A stretch of 7,656 nucleotides of DNA from Actinomycetes bacterium (GCA_021790615.1 JAJYGW010000368.1:1-7656), one strand, 5' to 3'. Counted from the first letter of the stretch, positions 1-7,206 are shown. The notes: generated by a model from the letters alone, not told the origin. Numbers and translations: made by a program.

Positions 1-1
1 G

Positions 2-1147
2 GTGGGGGTGGCGTCCTCCCCGAGCGGGCACGGCTACTGGCTCGCCGCCTCCGACGGCGGGGTGTTCAGCTTCGGGGACGCCCTGTTCAAGGGTTCGGCC
101 GCCGGCCTGAAGCTGGCCGCGCCGGTCTCGGGGATCGTCCCGACGCCGACCGGCCGCGGCTACTGGCTCTCGGCCCGCGACGGTGGTGTGTTCGCCTACG
201 GCGACGCCGGGTTCTTCGGCTCTGCCGCGGGCCTGCCCCCCAACCGGCAGGTCGTGGGCATCGACTCGACCCCGAGCGGGCACGGCTACTGGCTGGTCGC
301 GGCGACGACGCCGGTGCGGGTGACCCCGCCGCCGTCCCTCAGGGTGTCGGGGTACTTCTCCCGTAGCGGCGTCGCGGCCTGCACAGCCGTCTACCCGGTC
401 CCGCGGCTGGTCCAGCCGCCCCAGGTCCTCGCCGGCGCGATGACCGCGCTGCTCGCCGGGCCGACCGCCGTCGAGCGGGCCGCGGGGTATACGAGCTTCT
501 TCTCCTCGGCCACCGCCGGCATGCTCAACTACGCGCACGTCGACCCCAGCGGCATCGCCCGGATCGACTTCGCCAACTTCTCGACGCTGATCCCCAACGC
601 GTCGAGCTCGTGCGGCTCCCAGGCGCTGCTCGCAGCCCTCGACCGCACGGCGACCCAGTTCGCCAACATGACGCGGGCCGTCTACTCCTTCAACGGGAAC
701 GTGAGCGCCTTCTACAACTGGCTCCAGCTCGCGCCGCCCGCGACATCTTCAGGCAATTCGACGACCCCGGTGCTGGCGGGCGCGCTCAACCAGTCCTACG
801 CCCAGGAGCGGACACTCACCGCCACCTACGGCAACGTGATCTCCGCCCTGGGCAGCGTCGGGCCGTTCCGCAACATCGTGACCGCTGAGGACCAGCACGT
901 CGGGGTCGTGACGACGCTCGCGGCCAACCACCACGTGACGCTCGGAGCGGGACCGTACCCGGGCAAGGCGTCGCCAGCGACGCTGCGAGCCGCCTGCCAG
1001 CTCGCCGCCGGCCTCGAGCAGACGACGGTCTCGCTCTACACGAAGCTCATGCCTTCGGTCACCTCCTGGCGCGACGTCACCCAGGCGTTCGGCAACCTCC
1101 GCCAAGCCGCCGTGCAGCACCTGAGCGCATTCGAGAAGTGCTCGTGA
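2..1147 (+). CDS. Secreted GYWL-repeat / GerMN / ferritin-like (DUF2202-type) fusion protein, 5' partial
   Basis: The reading frame is open from the window edge and its first GTG lies inside a repeat unit, so the true start is upstream. Residues 1-100 of the visible part hold three repeats of 42 residues (GYWL at 11, 53 and 95, followed in the first two by GGVF and GDA), a likely beta-propeller-like extracellular module. Residues about 112-243 resemble a GerMN domain: GYFSRSG, a LLAGPT-AVE turn, a central ARIDFANFS strand, then the TATQF and VYSFNGN segments. Residues about 255-381 look like a ferritin-like helix bundle of the DUF2202 kind, with possible metal ligands E269, E296/H299, E339, H373 and E378 and the ending QHLSAFEKC. 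C127 and C204 could form a disulfide, fitting export. Its stop overlaps the start of the protease downstream, suggesting one transcript. The domain calls are by eye; function is unknown, and metal binding or a cell-surface structural role is inference. Confidence 0.85.
   Translation: MGVASSPSGHGYWLAASDGGVFSFGDALFKGSAAGLKLAAPVSGIVPTPTGRGYWLSARDGGVFAYGDAGFFGSAAGLPPNRQVVGIDSTPSGHGYWLVAATTPVRVTPPPSLRVSGYFSRSGVAACTAVYPVPRLVQPPQVLAGAMTALLAGPTAVERAAGYTSFFSSATAGMLNYAHVDPSGIARIDFANFSTLIPNASSSCGSQALLAALDRTATQFANMTRAVYSFNGNVSAFYNWLQLAPPATSSGNSTTPVLAGALNQSYAQERTLTATYGNVISALGSVGPFRNIVTAEDQHVGVVTTLAANHHVTLGAGPYPGKASPATLRAACQLAAGLEQTTVSLYTKLMPSVTSWRDVTQAFGNLRQAAVQHLSAFEKCS
18..294 (+). repeat. 126-bp periodic coding repeat of the GYWL surface protein
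   Basis: The DNA coding for GYWL recurs at 32, 158 and 284, a period of 126 bp or 42 residues. The first and third copies share an exact 25-bp stretch (18-42 and 270-294), while the middle copy has diverged. The array probably continues upstream of the window. It is a protein-coding repeat, not a mobile element. Confidence 0.8.
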
Positions 1148-2205
1148 GGCCCGGCGCGCATGCCGTCCGCCGGCTGGTCGCGGCCGCGGTCGCCGTTGGC
1201 CTCGGCACCGGGATCGGCGCGCTCGTCGTGCCCGGCACCGCCACCCGCGCCGCGACTGCGGGCCCGGCGGCGAGCGTCAAGCCGCCTGCCGGCGCGCTCG
1301 CCCTGCAGAGCGCCCTCGTGAACGCCCTGCGCGCGGCGGCGCCCTCGGTCGTCGAGATCGCCACCGACGAAGGCCTCGGCTCCGGCGTCGTCTACGGCGC
1401 CAAGGGCGACGTCGTGACGAACGCCCACGTGGTGGGGACGAGCAGGTCCTTCACCGTCCAGCTGTCCGACGGGCGGCACGTCGCCGCCACCCTCGTCGGG
1501 GTCTTCACCCCGGACGACCTGGCGGTGATCCGCCTGGCGTCCCCCTCGCGAGCGCGCCCCGCGAGCTTCGCCGACTCGAGCAAGCTCCAGGTGGGCGACC
1601 TCGCCCTGGCCATCGGCAGCCCTCTCGGCCTCGCCGGCTCGGTGACCGACGGCATCGTCTCGTCGACCGGCCGGGCGGTGAGCGAGGGGAACGGCATCCT
1701 CCTCCCCGACACGATCCAGACGAGCGCCGCCATCAACCCGGGCAACAGCGGCGGCGCGCTCGTGGACCTGTCCGGACAGGTCATCGGCATCCCGACCCTC
1801 GCCGCCGCGATCAGCCAGTCCGGGGCCGAGGCGGCCGGCATCGGCTTCGCCATCCCGAGCAACACGGTGAAGCTGATCGCGCCCCAGCTCATCGCGAGAG
1901 GCAAGGTCACGAGCACCGGCCGGGCCTCCCTCGGCGTGATCGGCCAAGGGGTCACGTCCCAGGACGGCACGCCGATCGGGGTCTACGTCTCGTCGGTGAC
2001 CCCCGGCGGGGCGGCCGCCAAGGCAGGCATCACCGTGGGCAGCGTCATCGAGTCGGTCGCAGGCAGGCCCACGCGAGACTTCACAGAGCTCACCGCGGTC
2101 CTCGCCACGCTCCGGCCCGGTGCGAAGGTGCCGGTGAGGCTGTCGCTGCCGAACGGCCAGGAGCGCACCGTGACGGTGGTGCTCGGCGATCTCGCCGCCG
2201 GCTGA
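1144..2205 (+). CDS. HtrA/DegP-like (S1C) serine protease with PDZ domain
   Basis: A trypsin-like envelope protease expected to degrade or refold damaged exported proteins. From the GTG at 1144 it is 353 residues. Residues 8-40 form an arginine-preceded hydrophobic signal peptide or membrane anchor. The protease domain spans about 62-240, with the catalytic triad visible as H95 (TNAHVV), D125 (DDLAVIRL) and S202 (PGNSGGAL). A single PDZ domain follows at about 260-350 (GVYVSSVTPGGAAAKAGI), the usual actinobacterial layout, somewhat short because the N-terminal region is small. I chose GTG 1144 because it makes a 4-bp GTGA overlap with the upstream stop and has GAGAAG five bases before it; GTG 1138 would add two residues. 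The overlap points to translational coupling with the ferritin-like fusion protein. Family assignment is secure; a specific DegP/DegQ/PepD symbol is not. Confidence 0.93.
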   Translation: MRPGAHAVRRLVAAAVAVGLGTGIGALVVPGTATRAATAGPAASVKPPAGALALQSALVNALRAAAPSVVEIATDEGLGSGVVYGAKGDVVTNAHVVGTSRSFTVQLSDGRHVAATLVGVFTPDDLAVIRLASPSRARPASFADSSKLQVGDLALAIGSPLGLAGSVTDGIVSSTGRAVSEGNGILLPDTIQTSAAINPGNSGGALVDLSGQVIGIPTLAAAISQSGAEAAGIGFAIPSNTVKLIAPQLIARGKVTSTGRASLGVIGQGVTSQDGTPIGVYVSSVTPGGAAAKAGITVGSVIESVAGRPTRDFTELTAVLATLRPGAKVPVRLSLPNGQERTVTVVLGDLAAG

Positions 2206-2244
2206 CCGACGGCGCGGGGCCGGCGGGGCCGCCGAAGGCCGGTG

Positions 2245-2270
2245 GGGCCGGGGAACCCACCTCCCGGCCC
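2245..2270 (+). terminator. GC-rich hairpin after the protease gene, possible terminator
   Basis: GGGCCGGG at 2245-2252 pairs perfectly with CCCGGCCC at 2263-2270 across a 10-base loop, 39 bases after the protease stop. There is no T-run behind it, so it is not a classical intrinsic terminator. T-less hairpins of this sort are common after actinobacterial genes; its effect on transcription is inferred. Confidence 0.35.
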
Positions 2271-2297
2271 GAAGCCCACCGTTCGCGCTACGGCGTC

Positions 2298-2327
2298 TCA
2301 ACGGACCATCAACTTTTCAGCTACACT
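2298..2327 (+). promoter_or_regulatory. Putative promoter of the response regulator gene
   Basis: An AT-richer island in otherwise GC-rich DNA carries TACACT at 2322-2327 as a possible -10 element, and TCAACG at 2298-2303, a weak match to TTGACA, 18 bases upstream. Transcription would start near 2334, about 40 bases before the chosen start codon. The -10 is plausible, the -35 poor. Confidence 0.35.
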
Positions 2328-2374
2328 GTCCGAACGGGACCGCTCGCAAGAGCCCGGGGCAAGGCGGTATGGGG

Positions 2375-3100
2375 ATGACCGTAGCAACGATGGAGCAGCG
2401 GCGACGGCGGCAAGGGACGCTGGGCCGCCTGCTCGTGGTGGACGACGACCCGGACGTGCGGAGGGTCCTCGTCCGAATGCTCGAGGAAGAGGGCTACACC
2501 GCCACGGAGGCCGAAGGCGGGGACCAGGCGAAAGCCTCGCTCGAGGTGGGCGCGCCCGAGCTGATCCTCTTGGACCTGATGCTCTCGGGCGAGGACGGCT
2601 TCGAGCTCCTGGCCGACATCCGGCGCACGAGCGACGTCCCGGTGATCATCCTCTCGGCGAAGATGAGCGAGTCCGACCGCGTGCTCGGGCTGCGCCTCGG
2701 CGCCGACGACTACGTCGTCAAGCCGTTCTCCGGGCCCGAGCTGTCGGCGCGGGTCGCGTCGGTGCTGCGGCGCTACTCCCACACCCCCGCTGGCCCGACG
2801 GTGATGGACTTCGGGGACCTCATGATCGACAGCGTCGCGCGCGAGGTCCGCCTCCGCGGCGAGCTCGTCGACACGACGATGAAGGAGTTCGACCTGCTCG
2901 CGTTCCTCGCTGCCTCGCCACGTCAGGTCTTCAGCCGCGAGCAGCTGCTCGACCATGTCTGGGGGTCCTCCTCGGCGTGGCAGGACGACGGCACCGTGAC
3001 CGAGCACATCCGGCGGATCCGCCAGAAGCTGCGCGCCACAGCCGCACGCGACCGCTGGATCAGCACCGTGCGAGGCGTCGGCTACCGCTTCGAGCCCTGA
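2375..3100 (+). CDS. OmpR/PhoB-family response regulator (winged-helix DNA binding)
   Basis: A two-component transcription factor: a partner kinase phosphorylates the receiver, and the winged helix then binds target promoters. From ATG 2375 it is 241 residues, normal for the family. The receiver (about 17-133) has the acidic pocket D23-D25, phospho-acceptor D67 (LILLDLMLSGEDG), S94 in the switch position and K116 (VVKPF). The DNA-binding domain (about 142-241) shows FDLLAFLAASPRQVFSREQL, a recognition-helix segment TVTEHIRRIRQKL and the wing STVRGVGYRF. ATG 2375 is preferred because AGGCGG at 2362-2367 lies seven bases upstream; ATG 2369 is too close to it, and ATG 2390 has no site. No kinase is co-directional. 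The nearest is the convergent hybrid kinase, whose 3' end overlaps this gene by 19 bp. The protease gene upstream is a possible but unproven target. Regulon and signal are unknown. Confidence 0.93.
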   Translation: MTVATMEQRRRRQGTLGRLLVVDDDPDVRRVLVRMLEEEGYTATEAEGGDQAKASLEVGAPELILLDLMLSGEDGFELLADIRRTSDVPVIILSAKMSESDRVLGLRLGADDYVVKPFSGPELSARVASVLRRYSHTPAGPTVMDFGDLMIDSVAREVRLRGELVDTTMKEFDLLAFLAASPRQVFSREQLLDHVWGSSSAWQDDGTVTEHIRRIRQKLRATAARDRWISTVRGVGYRFEP

Positions 3101-6100
3101 AGGGCCGTCGCGGGGGCGACAGCGCCCGACTGGACGTCTCTCGCAACGCCGCGCTCCCGCCCCGACGCGCGGGCCCGACGCAGCTCGTCGCGCACCCGGC
3201 GGGTGAGCTCGTCGGGACCGAAGGGCTTCGTGAGCAACGAGCCCTGCTCGCCGAGCGGGCTCGTCGCTGCAGCGTCGTCGAGGTGGCCGGAGACGAAGAG
3301 CACGCCCGCCTCGGGGTAGCGCCACCGGACAGCCGTGGCCAGCTCGATGCCGTTCATGCCCGGCATCACCACGTCGGTGACGAGGAGATGGACAGGGCCG
3401 CCGCGCGCGTCGACCAGGTGCAGCGCCTCACTGGCGTTGGTCGCGTCGAGCACCTGGTAGCCGGCGGCCTTCAGCTCCCGTACCTCCAGGCGGAGCACCT
3501 CGAGCTCGTCGTCGACGACGAGCACCGTCTCCCCGCCGCCCTCCAGCGCTGAGAACGGCGCGGCCTCGCACGTCTCGTCACGAGGAACCGACCCGGTACG
3601 GGCGGTTCCGACGGGGAAGACCAACGTGAAACGGGCCCCCATGCCAGGCGAGCTCTCCACCCGCACCTCGCCACCCGCCTCGGAGACCGTCGCATGCACC
3701 ACCGCGAGCCCGAGACCCGTCCCGCGGGCCCGCCCCTTCCTCGTGAAGAACGGCTCGAAGCAGTGAGCGAGCGTCTCTTCGTCCATGCCGATGCCCGTGT
3801 CGGTGAACGAGAGCTCGAGAAGCTCCTCTCCGTCGGAGGGGTCCTCCGCGCATGCGGACTCGATGGTGAAGGTGCCACCGGCCGGCATCGCGTCCCGTGC
3901 GTTGATGGCCAGGTTGAGGACGGAGCGCTCGAGCTCGCTCCGATCGACGAGCACTGCCGTGGCGCCCGCCCCGGGCACGATCTCGAGCCGCACGCCGGAC
4001 CCGAGCGCGCTCGACAGCATCGGCTGCATCGAGACGACGACCTCGTCGACCACCACCAGCTCGGGCTGGACGGGCTGCTGGTTGCCCCCGATCCGCACGA
4101 GCTGGTTGGTGAGAGCGGCCGCCCGCGTCCCAGCTCGATGGATCGCCGCGACGTCGGGAGCAAGTTCCTGGTCCTCGCCCAGCCGCCGCAGCAGCACGTC
4201 GCTGCAACCGAGGATCACCGTGAGCAGGTTGTTGAAGTCGTGCGCGACCGCTCCTGCCATCCGGGACATCGCGTTCAACCGTTCGGCCTGGTGGAACTGC
4301 TCGAGCATCCGCTGGCGCTCGGTCACGTCCTCTGCGACGACGAGGACGCCGCTGACCGTGCCGAGCGCACCGAGCGGCGACGCGGAGACCGACAGCTCCC
4401 GGAGCTCCCCGCCGGCTCCGATGACTGGCACGGCGACGCCGATGATCGGCTTCCCCCCGAAGGCGGAGTCGAGCAGGCCGGCCAGCACGAGCTCGGACCC
4501 CTCACGCACCGGCATCCTCCGAGGTCCCGAGCGGTCGGGCCAACCGAAGAGATCGGCTGCAGCCCGGTTCCACCACGCTGCCTCGCCGGTGGACTGCAGC
4601 TCGGCGATGGCGAGCGGGGACGAGTCGACGAGGGTCTGGAGGCGCTGCTCGTTGCCGAGGACCTCGGCGTACAGGCGCGCGTTCCGCAGCGCCACGGAGG
4701 TCATCTGTGCCAGGAGGGTCACCACCGACTCGTCTTCGATGCTGAACCAGGTGCCGGGCTCCCTTACGGCCACGACGACGCGGCGGCCCTCACCACCCGC
4801 GTCGGTGATCGGGGCCGCGACCCATCCCCTGGCTGCCGCCGGAGCTGTCGCCCCGCGCCCGCCCTCGGGACTCCGGACGACCTCCCCTGAGGCCGCAACG
4901 GCGGTCACGGCGGCGAGCACCACGCGGCGCAGGTCCTCGCCGGCGCCGGCGCCGTCCGGGTCGGGAGCCCGGTCGACGGCCTGGTCGGGTGGCCGGTCGA
5001 AGGCCCGGTCGGGTGGCCACACCCGCTCTGCGAGCGGGCCGCCGCTCGGTTGCGCGCTCACGACCACGACGTCAGCCTCGAGCACACGATGCGTGTGCTC
5101 GACGAGGAGCTGGATCACCTCCTCCTCGCTGAACTGCGCGTTCACGACCAGGGACGCGTCCATGAGCCGGCGGAGCCGCTCGGCGTACTGGGACGCCGTC
5201 TCCCCCGCCCGCTGGCTCTCCCACCACGAGCGCACCCGGTCGATCGTGACCCCGACTCGCTCGGCGAGCTCCCTTGCGGTCTCGAGGTCCGACGGCCGGA
5301 AGCCGCGGCTCTTCGGCCCCGTGGCGAACGAGAGGGCCGCCACGACGCTGCCGCGAACGTGGACCGGCACGACGAGCATCGAGCTCACGCCCGACCGCTC
5401 CGGCAGGGTCTCGAGCACGTGGACCGCCGCGCCCAGGTCCGAGGCGCCGAGCCGCGACGTCGGGATCGCGAACTGAGGGCGTCGGTCGTCCACGGCTTCG
5501 CGGACGACCTCCTCCATCCACGGGCTCGGACGCCCCGCCGTCAGCGCGGGGGAGGCGAAGGCCTCGCCGCACGTTCGGGAGGCGACGCAGCGCAGCTCCC
5601 CGGAGTCTTGGAGGACGTGGACGCCGAACCAGTCGGCGAGCTCCGGGACGACCACCTCGGCGAGCTCGTCGAGCGCGGTGTCGTAGCTCTCGAGCGCCTT
5701 TCCGAGCACGGTGCCGCCGCGGGCGAGCACCCGCAGGTGCATGCTCGCGTGCTCGACGCCGTACCGGCCGCGCATGGCGAGGTCGTCCAGGCGGGCCCGT
5801 TCGAAGGCCGCGGCCAGTCGGTCCGAGGCGACCTGCAGGAGCCGGAGGTCGGCGACGCCGAATGTCCGTCGCGAGACGGACGCGACCTCCACGATCCCGA
5901 GCGTGGTGCCCTGGACGATGAGCGGGACCACCATGAGCGACGCGATCGAGCTCTGGCACTCAGGCAGGCGGCCCACGTCGCTCCGTCGGACGTCGGGGAC
6001 CACGGCCGGACGCGCCCCCTGCGCCGTCGTCCCGAGCACCCCGTCGCCGGCGAGCACCTCGCTGCCGACAGGGGACAACGCCGTCACGCCGGCCGATGCC

Positions 6101-6555
6101 CGCACGTGCAGCCGAGTGCCGTTCGCGTCGGCCAGGAACACCGAGACGACGTCGCCCCCGATCGCTTCCTTGGTGCGCTCGAGCATCGCCCCGAGAAGCT
6201 CGTCGATGCCCAGGAACGCAAGCCCAGGGTCGGTGATCGCCTCGACCGATCGGAGCATCTTCGACGCCCTGCCGAGCTCGGAGCGGAGCCGCCGGTCGGC
6301 TGCCCGACGCTCCGTGTTCACCGCCAGGCCGAGGAGTGCGCCGAGCCCGGCGAGGACGACGGCCCCGGCGGCGACGGGGAGGGGCTTGTCGGGGAGCTGC
6401 ACCGCGATGAGATCGCACAGACCGGCGGTGAGGAGCGCCCAGGCGCCGAGGAGCCCGGCCGTCCACAGCCGCCCGCGCCGTGTGCCGGCGGTCGACCCGG
6501 TCGCCGCGAAGGGGTCGACCACCTCGGCCTCGTTCCGCACCCTCCGGGCGCTCAC
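3082..6555 (-). CDS. Membrane hybrid sensor histidine kinase (3x GAF, PAS, HisKA, HATPase, receiver)
   Basis: A 1157-residue kinase from GTG 6555. In order: two hydrophobic segments (about 30-52 and 58-80); GAF 1 (113-255); GAF 2 (285-445); GAF 3 (465-630), carrying a P/D/R-rich tetrapeptide insert at 513-534; PAS (634-748); HisKA with H772 (AHDFNN, typical of HPK4-type kinases); an ATPase domain with N885 (NARDAM), DTGIGM at 919-924, an F box FEPFFTRK and GTGLGL at 945-950; and a receiver (1009-1128) with D1015/D1016, phospho-acceptor D1061, S1089 and K1110. All catalytic residues are present, so phosphorelay from H772 to D1061 is expected; no HPt domain is visible. The sensed signal is unknown, but most sensing is cytosolic. 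A stop at 6568-6570 bounds the frame. GTG 6555 has no good ribosome site; GTG 6522, with GAGG five bases before it, is an alternative start 11 codons in. It lies 56 bp after the 116-residue gene, probably in the same operon. Confidence 0.93.
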   Translation of the reverse strand: MSARRVRNEAEVVDPFAATGSTAGTRRGRLWTAGLLGAWALLTAGLCDLIAVQLPDKPLPVAAGAVVLAGLGALLGLAVNTERRAADRRLRSELGRASKMLRSVEAITDPGLAFLGIDELLGAMLERTKEAIGGDVVSVFLADANGTRLHVRASAGVTALSPVGSEVLAGDGVLGTTAQGARPAVVPDVRRSDVGRLPECQSSIASLMVVPLIVQGTTLGIVEVASVSRRTFGVADLRLLQVASDRLAAAFERARLDDLAMRGRYGVEHASMHLRVLARGGTVLGKALESYDTALDELAEVVVPELADWFGVHVLQDSGELRCVASRTCGEAFASPALTAGRPSPWMEEVVREAVDDRRPQFAIPTSRLGASDLGAAVHVLETLPERSGVSSMLVVPVHVRGSVVAALSFATGPKSRGFRPSDLETARELAERVGVTIDRVRSWWESQRAGETASQYAERLRRLMDASLVVNAQFSEEEVIQLLVEHTHRVLEADVVVVSAQPSGGPLAERVWPPDRAFDRPPDQAVDRAPDPDGAGAGEDLRRVVLAAVTAVAASGEVVRSPEGGRGATAPAAARGWVAAPITDAGGEGRRVVVAVREPGTWFSIEDESVVTLLAQMTSVALRNARLYAEVLGNEQRLQTLVDSSPLAIAELQSTGEAAWWNRAAADLFGWPDRSGPRRMPVREGSELVLAGLLDSAFGGKPIIGVAVPVIGAGGELRELSVSASPLGALGTVSGVLVVAEDVTERQRMLEQFHQAERLNAMSRMAGAVAHDFNNLLTVILGCSDVLLRRLGEDQELAPDVAAIHRAGTRAAALTNQLVRIGGNQQPVQPELVVVDEVVVSMQPMLSSALGSGVRLEIVPGAGATAVLVDRSELERSVLNLAINARDAMPAGGTFTIESACAEDPSDGEELLELSFTDTGIGMDEETLAHCFEPFFTRKGRARGTGLGLAVVHATVSEAGGEVRVESSPGMGARFTLVFPVGTARTGSVPRDETCEAAPFSALEGGGETVLVVDDELEVLRLEVRELKAAGYQVLDATNASEALHLVDARGGPVHLLVTDVVMPGMNGIELATAVRWRYPEAGVLFVSGHLDDAAATSPLGEQGSLLTKPFGPDELTRRVRDELRRARASGRERGVARDVQSGAVAPATALQGSKR
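4970..5017 (-). repeat. Two tandem 24-bp repeats inside the kinase gene
   Basis: Units 4970-4993 and 4994-5017 differ at two positions, and each is made of two related 12-bp halves. They encode an xDRx-like tetrapeptide run (for example RAFDRPPDQAVDRAPD) at about residues 515-532 of the kinase, inside the third GAF domain. The run is rich in P, D and R and is probably a disordered, length-variable loop. Confidence 0.75.
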
Positions 6556-6601
6556 AAGGGGACAAGGCTACCGCAGCGCTCCTGCCCCTCTTCGGCTCTT
6601 C

Positions 6602-6621
6602 CTATCGCTCTCTATCGCTCT
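6602..6621. repeat. Tandem 10-bp repeat at the end of the 116-residue gene
   Basis: CTATCGCTCT occurs twice back to back (6602-6611 and 6612-6621). Read on the - strand, the first copy holds the TAG stop of the 116-residue gene and the second lies just after it, in the 56-bp gap before the kinase. It probably arose by slippage; no regulatory role is evident. Confidence 0.6.
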
Positions 6622-6962
6622 CTTCTCGAGAGCAGGCCCTGGAGCTCCGCCAGCAGCCTGGCGAGGAACACGCGGTCGTAGTCGGTCAGCGGCTCGTCCC
6701 CGTCGCCCTCGAAGATCGCCGCCCTCCTGGCGAGATGGCCCAGACGAGGCGAGCCGTACGCGAGCACGAATGCGGTCACGAGCGGGAAGAAGTCCGGCCA
6801 GTCCTCGTGCACGTGCTCGGGCACGAGCAGGCCCTGGAGGAGCACCACCACGTAGCACTGGACATGGCGGACCGCTCCCACCGAGATGTTCCGGTCTTCG
6901 TCCAGGTAGCCCACGAGGTGGGCGTCGATCGAATCGAGGTAGTCGGCGAGGTCGTCACTCAC
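6612..6962 (-). CDS. Hypothetical protein, 116 residues, acidic N-terminal half, likely alpha-helical
   Basis: I do not recognise a family. The protein starts with an acidic stretch (MSDDLADYLDSIDAHL), has a hydrophobic middle (YVVVLLQGLLVP, then FFPLVTAFVLAYG) and ends in an amphipathic helix (DYDRVFLARLLAELQGLLSRRER). It has no signal peptide; the hydrophobic parts are short and look like packed helices rather than membrane spans. GTG 6962 is well supported: GAGGAAGGGG lies seven bases upstream, and the start sits in a GTGAGTGA overlap with the stop of the 83-residue gene. It is in a different frame from its neighbours, and its G/C third-base pattern fits a real gene. Position between a degenerate GGDEF protein and a hybrid kinase suggests a role in the same signalling unit, which is inference only. 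Confidence 0.75.
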   Translation of the reverse strand: MSDDLADYLDSIDAHLVGYLDEDRNISVGAVRHVQCYVVVLLQGLLVPEHVHEDWPDFFPLVTAFVLAYGSPRLGHLARRAAIFEGDGDEPLTDYDRVFLARLLAELQGLLSRRER

Positions 6963-7206
6963 GCGACCGCCCCTTCCTCGGGATCTGCCACGTCGTTCCC
7001 GCCCACCTTGCGACCAGATCGGGATGCTCCCCTGCCGGATCGCACATCACCACCTCCACCGTGATGGCCCAACCATCGTTCCACCGCAAGTGTCGGACGG
7101 CGTTGCCACACGGGCCGCTATGGGGCGTCAACGTTTGCTCAACAACGGCGGCGCGGAGCTCCGGGGAAGCCCGCGTCGGCGCTCGCAGCGCGTCGCGCGC
7201 CCTCAC
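6955..7206 (-). CDS. Small hypothetical protein, 83 residues, in overlapping operon
   Basis: This gene is easily missed because the same frame stays open far upstream, opposite the GGDEF gene. The natural start is GTG 7206-7204, which forms a GTGA overlap with the TGA of the GGDEF-like gene; its own TGA at 6955-6957 overlaps the next GTG start by eight bases. Both junctions support translation here. The N-terminus is arginine/alanine-rich (MRARDALRAPTRASPEL). The C-terminal half looks folded, with tryptophans (RWNDGWAITVEVV, ARWAGTTWQIP) and two cysteines (about residues 34 and 61). Third-position GC is roughly 79% over the last 70 codons by my count, better than the competing frame. I do not recognise the family. 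The GW-x-I-x-VEVV stretch faintly recalls gas-vesicle GvpO proteins, but the ending differs and no other gvp gene is present, so I do not assign it. Confidence 0.5.
   Translation of the reverse strand: MRARDALRAPTRASPELRAAVVEQTLTPHSGPCGNAVRHLRWNDGWAITVEVVMCDPAGEHPDLVARWAGTTWQIPRKGRSRE
6970..6979 (-). promoter_or_regulatory. Strong ribosome binding site of the 116-residue gene
   Basis: On the - strand this reads GAGGAAGGGG, with a seven-base spacer to GTG 6962. It lies inside the last codons of the 83-residue gene (PRKG), so the downstream gene can be started by its own site as well as by coupling. It is the best Shine-Dalgarno match among the - strand genes here. Confidence 0.6.

Noticed and set aside
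1036..2301. Long open frame on the - strand opposite the protease
   Set aside because: It is antisense to a complete HtrA protease with intact triad and PDZ domain, and its arginine/glycine-rich translation has no motif.
2242..3552. + strand frame spanning the response regulator and kinase end
   Set aside because: It overlaps the recognisable response regulator in another frame and then the receiver of the kinase in antisense; composition is shadow-like.
5050..6681. Long open frame on the + strand opposite the kinase gene
   Set aside because: It runs antisense to clearly recognisable GAF domains, is rich in R, H, E and D as expected for GC-rich shadow frames, and shows no domain. The same applies to the + strand frames at 3694-4890, 3785-5476 and 5711-7267.
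6959..7111. Alternative - strand frame with a GTGA overlap to the 116-residue gene
   Set aside because: Third-position GC is only about 59% by my count, against about 79% in the competing frame; the product is glycine-rich without structure, and its start has no link to the upstream gene.
7081..7145. Possible internal - strand promoter (TTGAGC / TTGACG boxes near 7128-7145)
   Set aside because: No -10 element at an acceptable spacing; the area is within a tightly overlapping operon.
6955..7206. Gas-vesicle GvpO assignment for the 83-residue protein
   Set aside because: Only a short GW-x-I-x-VEVV stretch resembles GvpO; the C-terminus differs and no other gas-vesicle gene is nearby.
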